DNA from: Blastocatellia bacterium
Lineage (GTDB): Bacteria > Acidobacteriota > Blastocatellia > Chloracidobacteriales > JADJPF01
Direction of reading: 5' to 3'
Assembly: GCA_016713405.1 (NCBI GenBank)
Contig: JADJPF010000018.1
Span: 1 to 36,297 of the forward strand
Length of the DNA: 36,297 bases
The notes under the pieces were generated by a model, which was given only the letters and a program-made list of their open reading frames with translations, was not told the origin of the DNA and did no database searches. The position numbers and the translations under genes are program-made. Shown here one piece after another: positions 1-7,892 of the stretch (its first letter is position 1; every line of letters begins with the position of its first letter).

Positions 1-311
1 AAAACTGCTTCAGCTTCAAGAACAGTTTCTTTTAATTTGGCTATTAACTTATCTTTTGGAATGTGTGAACGCTCGTCAAATTCTTGTTGCCGTTGTCTTT
101 GATCTAACTGCCCACCTAAACCGCAAATAATCCATTGTCTAAGATTACCTGACAAGTGTAAAAGTAAATTGCCAATGCTGTTAGATTCTTCATTAGGTCG
201 CCACCAGATTTCTTCATCTGTTAAGCGTTCAATACAACGTTCAATCTTAGGTAAAAAATCTTTAGCAAGAAACGAGGCTGACCCATCAATAAAAGCTTTT
301 GAAACTTCCAT
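1..311 (-). CDS. DinB-like / DUF1572 family protein (3' end beyond window)
   Basis: The minus strand is open from an ATG at 311 to the window edge, about 103 residues. GAGG lies about 8 bases before the start codon. The translation begins MEVSKAFIDGSASFLAKDF and contains LTDEEIWWRPNEESNSIGNL followed by LLHLSGNLRQWI. This closely follows the DUF1572/DinB-superfamily pattern (LsdEdl.wRP..esNSia.lv.HLsGN). Family members are four-helix-bundle proteins, often with a metal site using His residues, and many have no known reaction; some DinB-like proteins are thiol-dependent transferases (bacillithiol, mycothiol). It is the last visible gene of a tight minus-strand run, 23 bases after the bacillithiol-type gene ytxJ, which makes a thiol-linked role attractive but unproven. 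The C-terminal part is not in the window. Confidence 0.8.
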   Translation of the reverse strand, partial: MEVSKAFIDGSASFLAKDFLPKIERCIERLTDEEIWWRPNEESNSIGNLLLHLSGNLRQWIICGLGGQLDQRQRQQEFDERSHIPKDKLIAKLKETVLEAEAV

Positions 312-334
312 GTTATTTTCCTCTAACTAATCCA

Positions 335-685
335 TTAATTATTGTTAATAGCGTTAGCTAATGACAATTGAGTAATTTTGCGATGTGAAGTATGCCATAA
401 CACTTTCCCATCACGTACTAAAATAGCTTGTGGAGATTCATGAACAACACTTAACCTAGTTTCTACTTCATTAGATACAGGGCGTGCAGTTTGCACAACA
501 ATTAAGTTATAACCCACATTATCAGACGGAGAGCTATTCAAATATTTATATAATTCATCATAAGCATCTGCACTAATAGGACAAGCATTACTATGCTTAA
601 AGATTAGCTGTGTTTTTTGATTTGATTGGGTTAGAACTTCTGAGAGTTGATCAATAGATGTTAAATCTAACAATTTTGCAGACAT
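335..685 (-). CDS. ytxJ: Bacillithiol-system redox protein YtxJ
   Basis: This 116-aa monothiol thioredoxin-fold protein is of the YtxJ family, thought to act in bacillithiol-dependent redox reactions (bacilliredoxin-like) in the cytoplasm. The motif FKHSNACPISADAYDEL at about residues 29-45 carries the single conserved Cys followed by PISA, a hallmark of the family. The segment HESPQAILVRDGKVLWHTSH (about 82-101) is the usual YtxJ C-terminal half with the cis-Pro region. AGGAG precedes the ATG by about 11 bases. The gene sits 23 bases downstream of ppa and 23 bases upstream of the DinB-like gene, so it is probably cotranscribed. Its presence implies that the host makes bacillithiol. Homology is clear; the exact substrate is unknown. 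Confidence 0.87.
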   Translation of the reverse strand: MSAKLLDLTSIDQLSEVLTQSNQKTQLIFKHSNACPISADAYDELYKYLNSSPSDNVGYNLIVVQTARPVSNEVETRLSVVHESPQAILVRDGKVLWHTSHRKITQLSLANAINNN

Positions 686-708
686 AAAAGTTTATCTCCT
701 AAAAAATA

Positions 709-1422
709 TTAATTTTTGTCTTCCTCGTCGGTTAATTCACTGATTAATAAAGAGCGTAGTTGAGGCAAGCGCAAATTAGGATTACCATATTCTATTTTAT
801 AATCGCTAATTGCAGCAGCAATAACGGCTTGGGCTTCAACACGTGAATAAACATGAGTAATTTCTATTTTGGGGACTTCTTTTCCTGGTAATTCTTTGTA
901 AGTTAAAAAGTAATGACAAAGGCGGTCAACTAAAGTTTTAGGGCAATCTTGAATATCTCGCCATTCTCCATAAACTGCATCATCTTTTAGAACAGCAATA
1001 ATTTTATCATCAGCCTCTTGACCATCAATCATACGTAAACCGCCAATAGGGATAGCTTCAACCAAAATACCGCCTTGTAAAATTGCACGTTCTGAAAGTA
1101 CACAAATATCTAATGGATCGCCATCGCCAATTATGCCGTTACGACCTGTTTGGCTACTACAATAATTTCCAACTTTGACACCACAATAAGTTTGAGGAAT
1201 AAATCCATAAAGCGAAGGACAAAGATTAGAGTATTTTTGCGGACGATCTACTTTTAAGAGTCCAGAATATTTATCAACTTCATACTTGATTGTATCAGTA
1301 GGAACAATTTCAATATAAGCATTAAGTAATTCTGGGACACTACGACCAGGAGCTACACCATGCCAAGGATGCGGCTTAAAAAGCAGTGATAAAAGTCCTG
1401 CAATGTCATGATTGCTTTTCAT
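709..1422 (-). CDS. ppa: Inorganic pyrophosphatase, family I
   Basis: The product hydrolyses cytoplasmic pyrophosphate to two phosphates, pulling biosynthetic reactions forward. The family I signature DGDPLDICV (about residues 100-108) supplies the metal-binding Asp residues. KYEVDKYSGLLKVDR near residue 47 and LYGFIPQTYCG near 71 are the usual substrate-binding stretches, and DDKIIAV (about 138) gives a further metal-site Asp. At 237 aa it is longer than the 170-180 aa typical of bacterial enzymes, with an N-terminal extension (LLFKPHPWHGV) and a C-terminal helix seen in some larger family I members. AGAAAGG precedes the ATG. It lies 18 bases downstream of hutH in the same run; no metabolic link between the two is obvious. 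Confidence 0.93.
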   Translation of the reverse strand: MKSNHDIAGLLSLLFKPHPWHGVAPGRSVPELLNAYIEIVPTDTIKYEVDKYSGLLKVDRPQKYSNLCPSLYGFIPQTYCGVKVGNYCSSQTGRNGIIGDGDPLDICVLSERAILQGGILVEAIPIGGLRMIDGQEADDKIIAVLKDDAVYGEWRDIQDCPKTLVDRLCHYFLTYKELPGKEVPKIEITHVYSRVEAQAVIAAAISDYKIEYGNPNLRLPQLRSLLISELTDEEDKN

Positions 1423-1440
1423 TAAAAAACCTTTCTAATT

Positions 1441-2928
1441 TTACTCAACTAAGCTAAACATCAACTGATGAACCTTGTTAACATAATTTGCAAGTATTAC
1501 ATCTTCTTTAATAAAAGGAACTTCTCGACGTAATTTTTCATAAGCTGTTAATACTCCTCGCCCTGGCTTAAGTGGGAGGAGAAAATCTAACGCCTGAGAT
1601 GCTGCTAAAAGTTCAGTAGCAAGGATAAGTTCTAGGTTTTGTACAATAGTTTTTAATTTTAATGCGCTAGTCATTCCCATACTTACATGGTCTTCTTTGT
1701 TAGCTGATGTAGGTAGTGAATCAACCGAAGCAGGATGAGACAATACTTTATTTTCACCTAGTAATGCTACAGCCATAACTTGAGCAATCATTAGCCCAGA
1801 ACAAGTTCCCGCTTCGGGGCTAAGAAATGCTGGTAGTTCTGAAAGGTCTGGATTAACTAATCGCTCAATTCGACGTTCAGAAATTGCGCCAAGTTCAGTT
1901 AAAGCCATTGCTAAATAATCTAGCCCTAGCGCAAGCGGTTCGCCATGAAAATTACCACCAGAGATAATTTCTTTTGTTTCAGCAAAAACTAGCGGGTTGT
2001 CTGTCGCGCTATTGATTTCTATTTCTAAAACGCTCTTTACATGAGAAATAACATCACGAACTGCGCCATGTACTTGAGGAATACATCTTAAGCTATAAGC
2101 ATCTTGGACACGCCTGCAATTGTGGTGAGATTCTATAATTTCGCTATCTTTTGTAAGTTCAATTAAGCGGGCTGCTACTAGTTTTTGCCCGGCGTGTGGG
2201 CGGGCTAGATGGATTCTTGGATCAGCGGCTTTTGGCGTTCCATGCAAGGCTTCTAAAGACATTGCTCCTGCTAAATCTGCTAGATCTGCAAGTCTAAGTG
2301 CTTTTTGAATTAGCAAACTACCTACTGCTGTAATTGCTTGAGTACCATTAACTAAAGAAATCCCCTCTTTAGCTTCTAAGGTGATTGGTTGAAGACCCGC
2401 GTTTTCTAGTGCTTGACTGCTAGGCATTCGTTCGCCTTTAAAAAATGCTTCTCCTTCACCAATTAAAACTAGGGCTAAATGGGCAAGCGGGGCAAGATCT
2501 CCGCTTGCACCTACTGAACCTTTGCTTGGAATAACAGCATTAACACCAGAATTTAGCAATTTACAAAGGGTTTCTACAACTTCCAATCGAACACCAGAAA
2601 AGCCTTTTGCCAAAACATTTGCACGTAGCAGCATCATAGCGCGTGATTCTGCTTGGCTAAGTGGTTCACCTACTCCAACGGCATGTGAGCGAACTAAATT
2701 AATTTGTAATTGACGTAGTTTATCTGTAGGAATGCTAACATCTGAAAGTTTACCAAAACCGGTATTTACTCCATAAACTACTTTTTCCGTTTGGATAATT
2801 TCATCAATAACTGCACGGGAAGCATTAATATTTGCTATTGCGTGAGGGGCAAGACCTACAATTGCTTGATTGCAAGCAACTGCTTCAACATCTGCAAGAG
2901 ATAATTGATTACCATCTAAGAGGATCAT
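1441..2928 (-). CDS. hutH: Histidine ammonia-lyase
   Basis: Histidine ammonia-lyase deaminates L-histidine to trans-urocanate and ammonia, the first step of histidine use. The 495-aa length is usual for HutH. The ASG triplet at residues 141-143, in GSVGASGDLAPLAHL, forms the MIO electrophile. Tyr52 in VVYGVNTGFGKL, NGTQA, the QDAYSLRCIPQVHGA stretch and FHGEPLA are all present. SLRCIPQVHG favours histidine over phenylalanine or tyrosine as substrate, though related aromatic lyases cannot be fully excluded from sequence alone. AGGAAAT lies before the ATG. No hutU, hutI or hutG is visible nearby; the gene sits instead between a Cys-rich protein gene (24 bases upstream) and ppa (18 bases downstream), so the rest of the pathway must be elsewhere or absent. 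Confidence 0.93.
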   Translation of the reverse strand: MILLDGNQLSLADVEAVACNQAIVGLAPHAIANINASRAVIDEIIQTEKVVYGVNTGFGKLSDVSIPTDKLRQLQINLVRSHAVGVGEPLSQAESRAMMLLRANVLAKGFSGVRLEVVETLCKLLNSGVNAVIPSKGSVGASGDLAPLAHLALVLIGEGEAFFKGERMPSSQALENAGLQPITLEAKEGISLVNGTQAITAVGSLLIQKALRLADLADLAGAMSLEALHGTPKAADPRIHLARPHAGQKLVAARLIELTKDSEIIESHHNCRRVQDAYSLRCIPQVHGAVRDVISHVKSVLEIEINSATDNPLVFAETKEIISGGNFHGEPLALGLDYLAMALTELGAISERRIERLVNPDLSELPAFLSPEAGTCSGLMIAQVMAVALLGENKVLSHPASVDSLPTSANKEDHVSMGMTSALKLKTIVQNLELILATELLAASQALDFLLPLKPGRGVLTAYEKLRREVPFIKEDVILANYVNKVHQLMFSLVE

Positions 2929-2952
2929 ATTAAGTTATTTCCTAAGAAAGAA

Positions 2953-3246
2953 TTAAGATTTTTTAAATAAATTATCAAAAGCATTGCGGGCATCATCAGA
3001 CTTGAATTTAGAAGCTAAACCATCAACACTTCCTTTTTGGTTGGGGGTAAAATACTCACAAAAATTAGATTTTTCTTTATCTCTAACCTGTTCTGATGCT
3101 GGTTCACGACATTGTTTATGTGCAAATGGGTCATAGAAAGAACAATTAAGGCAAACATGCAAATCTCTATGGCACTCTGGACAAGAATCTAAGCGAGAGA
3201 CTTTGCTAGTTATGGATATTTCTTTTTTACAATGAAAACAAAGCAT
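2953..3246 (-). CDS. Small Cys-rich (zinc-binding-like) conserved hypothetical protein
   Basis: I do not recognise a named function for this 97-aa protein. It opens with MLCFHCKKEI, then CPECHRDLHVCLNCSFYD and later QCREP and FCEYFTP, giving CxxC pairs at residues 3/6, 22/25 and 32/35 plus single cysteines near 46 and 63. This spacing suits a zinc-ribbon-like fold binding one or two metals. The C-terminal third (KFKSDDARNAFDNLFKKS) has no cysteine and looks helical. AGGA stands 7 bases before the ATG. It is 24 bases upstream of hutH and 39 downstream of the Uma2 gene, so it is likely part of the same transcript. It could be a metal sensor, an assembly factor or a small nucleic-acid-binding protein; nothing in the sequence decides. 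Confidence 0.75.
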   Translation of the reverse strand: MLCFHCKKEISITSKVSRLDSCPECHRDLHVCLNCSFYDPFAHKQCREPASEQVRDKEKSNFCEYFTPNQKGSVDGLASKFKSDDARNAFDNLFKKS

Positions 3247-3285
3247 AAATAAATCCTGGTTAGTTCTAAATTATTGATTTTGAAG

Positions 3286-3987
3286 CTAAATATCGTTTGG
3301 ATCAATTCCTAGATCGCGTAATTTAGCTAGAAGCTTTTCAGTTTTTTGACGCTCTTTCTCAACTTCTTCTAATGCTTTTTTAGTTTGCTCTTGAGCTAAT
3401 TGGCGTTTTTGGCCTATTTCAACATAGCTTTCAAAAGGGCTTCCATCTGCATGATAAAGTTTGGTTTCATTATTTTGAAACTCAAACCTAATTCTTAAAC
3501 GAGGGCTAACCCAATTATTCATTGGGACAATATCAATTAATTTATTTCCAACACGTCGCCAGCCTTTAAGATATTTCTTTTTGCCTGTTGGATTAATTAA
3601 GTAATATTCTTCTACTCCAAATCTTTCATAAAATTCCAACTTTTCCTGCATTTCTTTTGGTCGATTCCCAGGAGAAAGAATTTCAAAAACAACTTGAGGA
3701 GCAATATTTCCCTCATCCCATTGTCTATAAGAACCACGAGGGCCTTTTGGACGGCCAAAAGCTACCATTGTATCAGGAGCAACACGGGTTTTATTATCGC
3801 CTTCTACAGGATACCAAAGCAAATCACCAGCAATAAAAACATTTGGATCATTAGCAAATTCAAGTTCTAAGCCTTGCTTAATGGTTACTATCCAGTCAAA
3901 TTGCTCGGTATTGTCTGCCATGCGTTTTCCGTCTCTCTCTGGGTAGTGAATTTTTGGTAGAGAATCGACATTTTTTACCCTAGACAT
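3286..3987 (-). CDS. Uma2 family (DUF820) restriction-endonuclease-like protein
   Basis: This 233-aa PD-(D/E)xK-type protein is of the Uma2/DUF820 family, abundant in cyanobacteria and some Acidobacteriota and of unsettled biological role. The putative catalytic residues are the Asp of APD (about residue 72), Glu in VVFEILSPGN (about 103) and the following Lys in KLEFYERFGVEEYYLI. The last 45 residues are a charged coiled coil (QEQTKKALEEVEKERQ) ending LRDLGIDPNDI, a tail shared with the other copies in this window. GAGG precedes the ATG at 3987. A damaged second copy lies directly upstream (4075-4855), and a more distant intact paralogue is at 29697-30404. The tight run starting with the 97-aa gene begins 39 bases downstream. 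Confidence 0.88.
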   Translation of the reverse strand: MSRVKNVDSLPKIHYPERDGKRMADNTEQFDWIVTIKQGLELEFANDPNVFIAGDLLWYPVEGDNKTRVAPDTMVAFGRPKGPRGSYRQWDEGNIAPQVVFEILSPGNRPKEMQEKLEFYERFGVEEYYLINPTGKKKYLKGWRRVGNKLIDIVPMNNWVSPRLRIRFEFQNNETKLYHADGSPFESYVEIGQKRQLAQEQTKKALEEVEKERQKTEKLLAKLRDLGIDPNDI

Positions 3988-4074
3988 TTTTTACCTCTAA
4001 ATTAGAACTATTTACAGATGTTAATAGATTAATTAGCCTTTTTCCTTGTTAGTTCTAAATTATTGATTTTGAAG

Positions 4075-4855
4075 CTAAATATCGTTTGGATCAATTCCTA
4101 AATCACGTAATTTAGCTAGAAGTTTTTCCGTTTTTTGGCGTTCTTTTTCAGCTTTTTCTAAAGCTTGTCGCTTTTCTTCTTCTAATTCTTCAACATGTTT
4201 TTGTTCTTGAATTAACAAAAGCCAGTTTTTTTCCTGCTCTTCTAAAGCTTTTTTAGTTTGCTCTTGGGCTAATTGGCGTTTTTGGCCTATTTCAACATAG
4301 CTTTCAAAAGGGCTTCCATCTGCATGATAAAGTTTGGTTTCATTATTTTGAAACTCAAACTTAATTCTTAACGAGGGCTAACCTAATTATTCATTGGGAC
4401 AATATCAATTAATTTGTTTCCAACACGCCGCCAGCCTTTAAGGTATTTCTTTTTGCCTGTTGGATTGATTAAGTAATATTCTTCTACTCCAAATCTTTCA
4501 TAAAATTCTAATTTTTCCTGCATTTCTTTTGGTCGATTCCCGTGAGAAAGAATTTCAAAAACAACTTGAGGAGCAATATTTCCCTCATCCCATTGTCTAT
4601 AAGAACCACGAGGGCCTTTGGACGGCCAAAAGCTACCATTGTATCAGGAGCAACACGGGTTTTATTATCGCCTTCTACAGGATACCAAAGCAAATCACCA
4701 GCAATAAAAACATTTGATCATTAGCAAATTCAAGTTCTAAGCCTTGCTTAATGGTTACTATCCAGTCAAATTGCTCGGTATTGTTGCTATGTCGTTTTCC
4801 TTCTCTCTGGGTAGTGAATTTTTGGTAGAGAATCGACATTTTTTACCCTAGACAT
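4075..4855 (-). pseudogene. Decayed tandem copy of the Uma2 family gene
   Basis: This copy matches the neighbouring Uma2 gene (3286-3987) over its full length on the minus strand, but the reading frame is broken repeatedly. Compared with the intact copy, single bases are missing near 4372 (AAACG to AACG), near 4618 (CCTTTTGG to CCTTTGG) and near 4714 (TTTGGATC to TTTGATC). A further net loss of two bases with substitutions lies near 4784-4810. It also carries 28 extra codons of coiled coil near 4125-4260 (reading KNWLLLIQEQKHVEELEEEK) that the intact copy lacks. Synonymous and silent differences are few, so duplication or gene conversion was recent. Short open stretches remaining inside it are fragments and not separate genes. 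Confidence 0.87.
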
Positions 4856-4904
4856 TTTTTACCTCTAAATTAGAACTATTTACAGACGTTAATAGATTAA
4901 TCTA

Positions 4905-5081
4905 CTAATCCTTTTCCTTAATTTCTTCCTCATCGTCCTCTGTAGGACGGCTAGGACGACGAATTGGAGGAACTAGCACACCTAGAAGACTTGAACCAAA
5001 AACTAGCATCAATGGCAACATTACAATTAATAATAAAATTTGAATTGGTAGCATTAGAAAGGCAAATAATTTTTTAAGCAT
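4905..5081 (-). CDS. Small single-pass membrane protein, 58 aa, function unknown
   Basis: A short gene reads MLKKLFAFLMLPIQILLLIV, continues with more hydrophobic residues to about residue 40 and ends in a basic PPIRRPSRP patch and an acidic tail (EDDEEEIKEKD). One long or two short membrane segments are likely, with a charged cytoplasmic tail. AAGGA about 11 bases before the ATG overlaps the stop of the upstream thiolase gene, and only 13 bases separate the two, which suggests a shared transcript and coupled translation. I do not recognise the family. The sharp division into hydrophobic core, basic patch and acidic tail supports it as a real gene despite its length. Confidence 0.6.
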   Translation of the reverse strand: MLKKLFAFLMLPIQILLLIVMLPLMLVFGSSLLGVLVPPIRRPSRPTEDDEEEIKEKD

Positions 5082-5094
5082 TTTTTCTTGTTCC

Positions 5095-6276
5095 TTAAAC
5101 TCGTTCTAAAAGTAACGCAACGCCCATTCCACCACTAACACAAAGAGTTGCAAGCCCTAAACGGCTAGCGCGTCTTTCCATTTCATGTAGTAAAGTAACT
5201 ACAATACGTGTACCTGTGCAACCTATTGGATGACCAAGTGCAATTGAACCACCATTGACATTAAGTTTGTTTATATCAATTGGTAAATCCCGCAAACAAG
5301 CTAGAACCTGTGCTGCAAAAGCTTCATTCATTTCTACAAGGTCGATTTGGTCTAAAGATAATTTATTACGCTCAAGTAATTTATTTACTGCCGGAACAGG
5401 CCCAATTCCCATTATTGAAGGCTCAACACCAACAATAGTGTAATCAACAATTCTAGCTTGAGCTTTTGCACCTGTTTTTTTCAGCATTTCTTCTGACATT
5501 ACCACTAAAGCAGCAGCACCGTCAGTAATACCACTAGCATTTCCAGCCGTTACAGTTCCAGTTTTAGAAAATACTGGAGGAAGTTTATCTAAGTCAGAGA
5601 TTACTGTTTTATTTCGTACATGTTCATCAAGTGTAAAATCTGTAGCGTTACCTTTACGGTCTTTTATAGAAATAGGATGGATTTCTGCCTTAAAAACACC
5701 GGCTGCAAGTGAAGTAGCAGCGCGGTTTTGGCTCATTAGTGCAAATTCATCTTGTTCTTGACGACTAATAGTCATTTGTTGAGCAAGCTTTTCTGCTGTT
5801 TCACCCATAACCATACCTGAAAGCGGACAGAGAAAACCATCTTTATACATTCCATCTACTAGTTGAGTATGACCCAAACGACTACCCCAACGCGCTGATT
5901 CAACATAATAAGGTAAACGGCTCATACTTTCACCACCACCAGCAACTATACAATCAGCCTGACCTAAAGCTATTTCTTGGTAGGCCAAAATAATGCTTTT
6001 TAGCCCTGAAGCACAGGCTTGATTAATTGTATAAGCTGGAACAGTTACAGGAATGCCAGCACGATAAGAAATTTGGCGAGCAACATTTGGCCCACCACCC
6101 GCTTGACGACCATTGCCAAAAATTAGTTCATCAACTTGTTCTGCGGCTACATTGGCTCGCTCTAAAGCGGCTGACACAATAGGGGCAGCAAATTCAGCTA
6201 AGGTTAAATCTTTAAGGCTTCCACCAAATTTGCCAATAGCACTACGAACAGCACCAGCAATATAAATTGGTTTCAC
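5095..6276 (-). CDS. Acetyl-CoA acetyltransferase (thiolase)
   Basis: This 393-aa thiolase condenses two acetyl-CoA to acetoacetyl-CoA, or acts in the reverse thiolytic direction in fatty-acid or ketone-body breakdown. The nucleophilic Cys is in NQACASGLKS (about residue 88). NEAFAAQ, the His of GGSIALGHPIGCTG (about 350) and the second catalytic Cys in TLCVSGGMG (about 380) are all present. Translation starts at a GTG with GGAG 7 bases before it. No other beta-oxidation or polyhydroxybutyrate gene is beside it, so biosynthetic (AtoB/PhaA-like) or degradative (FadA-like) use cannot be settled; length and the GHPIGCTG pattern fit the AtoB/PhaA side. The 58-aa membrane protein gene follows after 13 bases. 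Confidence 0.92.
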   Translation of the reverse strand: MKPIYIAGAVRSAIGKFGGSLKDLTLAEFAAPIVSAALERANVAAEQVDELIFGNGRQAGGGPNVARQISYRAGIPVTVPAYTINQACASGLKSIILAYQEIALGQADCIVAGGGESMSRLPYYVESARWGSRLGHTQLVDGMYKDGFLCPLSGMVMGETAEKLAQQMTISRQEQDEFALMSQNRAATSLAAGVFKAEIHPISIKDRKGNATDFTLDEHVRNKTVISDLDKLPPVFSKTGTVTAGNASGITDGAAALVVMSEEMLKKTGAKAQARIVDYTIVGVEPSIMGIGPVPAVNKLLERNKLSLDQIDLVEMNEAFAAQVLACLRDLPIDINKLNVNGGSIALGHPIGCTGTRIVVTLLHEMERRASRLGLATLCVSGGMGVALLLERV

Positions 6277-6397
6277 AATTTTCTCCTGTTTTTAGTTTAT
6301 TAAATATTCTAGTTCTTAAGATAGGGTTTTCTATTAAATTAGAGGGGATTTTAATTTATTTAGAGTTTCTTTTCCACACATCAATAGCAAAACACTG

Positions 6398-6425
6398 TTG
6401 GGAGCAATTTAAGTTTTGCTCCCAA
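6398..6425 (-). terminator. Hairpin downstream of the 57-aa membrane protein gene
   Basis: TTGGGAGCAA and TTGCTCCCAA form a perfect 10-bp stem with an 8-base loop, 30 bases beyond the stop of the minus-strand gene at 6456-6629 and before the thiolase start. It is the most GC-rich stem in the area. No strong U-run follows on the minus strand. Confidence 0.55.
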
Positions 6426-6455
6426 ATAGGTTTTATATTTAACTTATTGTAGAAA

Positions 6456-6629
6456 TTAGTCTTTTTCACGAAAAGCAAATAGATAAATAATTGATCCAAT
6501 CATTGGAAAAGCAAGTACAGCAACTATTAATACAACTTTTTCTCCTAAAGTGCGGGATTTACTATTAACTATATCAAATATAGCAACTGTACTAAGAGCC
6601 ATACTAATAAGACCTATTAAGGTAAACAT
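6456..6629 (-). CDS. Small membrane protein with PLDc_N-like segment, 57 aa
   Basis: The product reads MFTLIGLISMALSTVAIFDI, then VNSKSRTLGEKVVLIVAVLA and FPMIGSIIYLFAFREKD. Two membrane helices flank a short polar turn. The second half (K..LGEK..W/L...V...P.IGSIIYLF) is like the N-terminal membrane segment of cardiolipin synthases (PLDc_N domain), which also occurs alone as a small protein of unknown role. GGAGG about 10 bases before the ATG is a strong ribosome site. The gene stands alone on the minus strand, divergent from the serine acetyltransferase gene, and is followed by a stem-loop at 6398-6425. Confidence 0.72.
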   Translation of the reverse strand: MFTLIGLISMALSTVAIFDIVNSKSRTLGEKVVLIVAVLAFPMIGSIIYLFAFREKD

Positions 6630-6850
6630 TGGGGAGAGCCTCCAAATTTAAGATTTGTGTGTAGTTGCTTACGCCTATAAAAGAAAATCTGTTCCCAAGC
6701 AAGCTTTATTCTAGGTATTTTAGGGAAAGAGCCGTAGAAGTAACTTTTTTCTTTAAATGAGCAACTTATAATAAATTATAGTGTTTGACTAAAAAACAAA
6801 CAATCTTAGTCTTACTAAAAAAGCCCTAAGAAAAATGATAAGGAAAGTTT

Positions 6851-7780
6851 GTGATTAAACCTAAGATTAAATCAGCCACAGCAGAAAAATTAAAATTATC
6901 TACATTAAAAATTGTTGAATCCTACGCTTCTCAAGAAACCTTCTTACAACCCCTTAACCGTAGCCGACTGCCATCACGAGAAACAATAATTGCAATTTTA
7001 GCAGGAGTTCAAGAGCTAATATTTCCTGGTTATTTTGGCATTTTAGGCTTGGATGAAAGCAATATTAATGCTCGAACGCTTAATTTAGTTTGTAGTTTAT
7101 TTGATGATCTTGTGATGCAAATTAATGTTTGTCTTAGTTTAGAAAAACAGGATAAGTCTATTTCTTTGCGTCATAGCGAAGCCGAAAAAGCAGCACTTGA
7201 GTTAATAGAAGCTATTCCCACAATACGCCAGGAACTTTCTTTAGATGTTCAAGCTGCTTATGTAGGTGATCCAGCAGCACATAGTTATGATGAAATTATT
7301 TTTTCCTACCCAGGTCTTTATGCAATAATGGTTTATCGTATTGCACACCGACTTGCTAAACTTAATATCCCTTTAATTCCTCGCATTATGTGTGAACATG
7401 CACACAGCCTAACAGGAATTGATATTCACCCCAACGCTAATATTGGAAAGAGTTTCTTTATTGATCATGGAACTGGAGTTGTAATTGGTGCAACTACAGA
7501 CATTGGAAATAATGTAAAAATCTACCAAGGTGTGACTTTAGGCGCGTTATCATTTCCAAAAAATGAAGATGGGACATTAATTCGTGGAAAAAAACGACAC
7601 CCTACTTTAGAGGATAATGTTATTATCTACTCCGGTGCTACGATATTAGGTGGAGATACTGTTATTGGAGAAAACTCTGTAATTGGTGGTAATGTTTGGC
7701 TTACTACTTCTGTACCTCCATATAGCAAAGTAACAATTGAAGAACCTAAAACTCGTATCAAAACTTCCATTACTCGATAA
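6851..7780 (+). CDS. cysE: Serine O-acetyltransferase (long CysE/EpsC type)
   Basis: This 309-aa enzyme transfers acetyl from acetyl-CoA to L-serine, giving O-acetylserine for cysteine synthesis. The C-terminal half is a left-handed beta-helix of hexapeptide repeats: GIDIHPNANIG, then FFIDHGTGVVIGATTDIG with Asp205 and His206 as catalytic pair, VKIYQGVTLGA, VIIYSGATILGG and VIGGNVWLT. The N-terminal 150 residues are helical and longer than in enteric CysE, as in the EpsC group. Translation begins at a GTG preceded by AAGGAAAG. It stands alone between the divergent 57-aa gene and a stem-loop at 7805-7838. Cysteine is also a building block of bacillithiol, implied by ytxJ in this window; that link is inference. 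Confidence 0.92.
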   Translation: MIKPKIKSATAEKLKLSTLKIVESYASQETFLQPLNRSRLPSRETIIAILAGVQELIFPGYFGILGLDESNINARTLNLVCSLFDDLVMQINVCLSLEKQDKSISLRHSEAEKAALELIEAIPTIRQELSLDVQAAYVGDPAAHSYDEIIFSYPGLYAIMVYRIAHRLAKLNIPLIPRIMCEHAHSLTGIDIHPNANIGKSFFIDHGTGVVIGATTDIGNNVKIYQGVTLGALSFPKNEDGTLIRGKKRHPTLEDNVIIYSGATILGGDTVIGENSVIGGNVWLTTSVPPYSKVTIEEPKTRIKTSITR

Positions 7781-7804
7781 TCTATTAAAAATAAACAATT
7801 TGTT

Positions 7805-7838
7805 ACACTTATTTAACATAAAAATGTTAAATAAGTGT
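7805..7838 (+). terminator. Hairpin after serine acetyltransferase gene
   Basis: ACACTTATTTAACAT and ATGTTAAATAAGTGT are perfect 15-bp arms separated by AAAA, 25 bases after the stop codon. The stem is AT-rich and not followed by a clear T-run, so termination is likely but not certain. Confidence 0.55.
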
Positions 7839-7892
7839 CGTAGTCTGTAAAAAAGGTTTTTGATAATTTTTGATATCCAAGGAGAACATATT

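Larger units (their letters stand above)
3259..4901. repeat. Tandem direct duplication of a Uma2 gene unit
   Basis: Unit 1 (about 3259-4034) and unit 2 (about 4048-4901) are near-identical direct repeats. Each contains a Uma2 gene, its start region (CATTTTTTACC on the plus strand) and about 45 bases of upstream DNA. Unit 2 carries 84 extra bases in the coiled-coil part plus several small indels. Junctions share the string GTTAGTTCTAAATTATTGAT, so slippage or unequal recombination could explain the origin. Confidence 0.88.

Noticed and set aside
4508..4724. Short open frames on both strands within the second Uma2 unit
   Set aside because: They are fragments or opposite-strand shadows of the decayed Uma2 copy, without ribosome sites of their own.
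7860..7892. Upstream in-frame start of the PstS-like/OmpA gene
   Set aside because: The AAGGAG at 7879-7884 lies inside that extension and serves the ATG at 7893.
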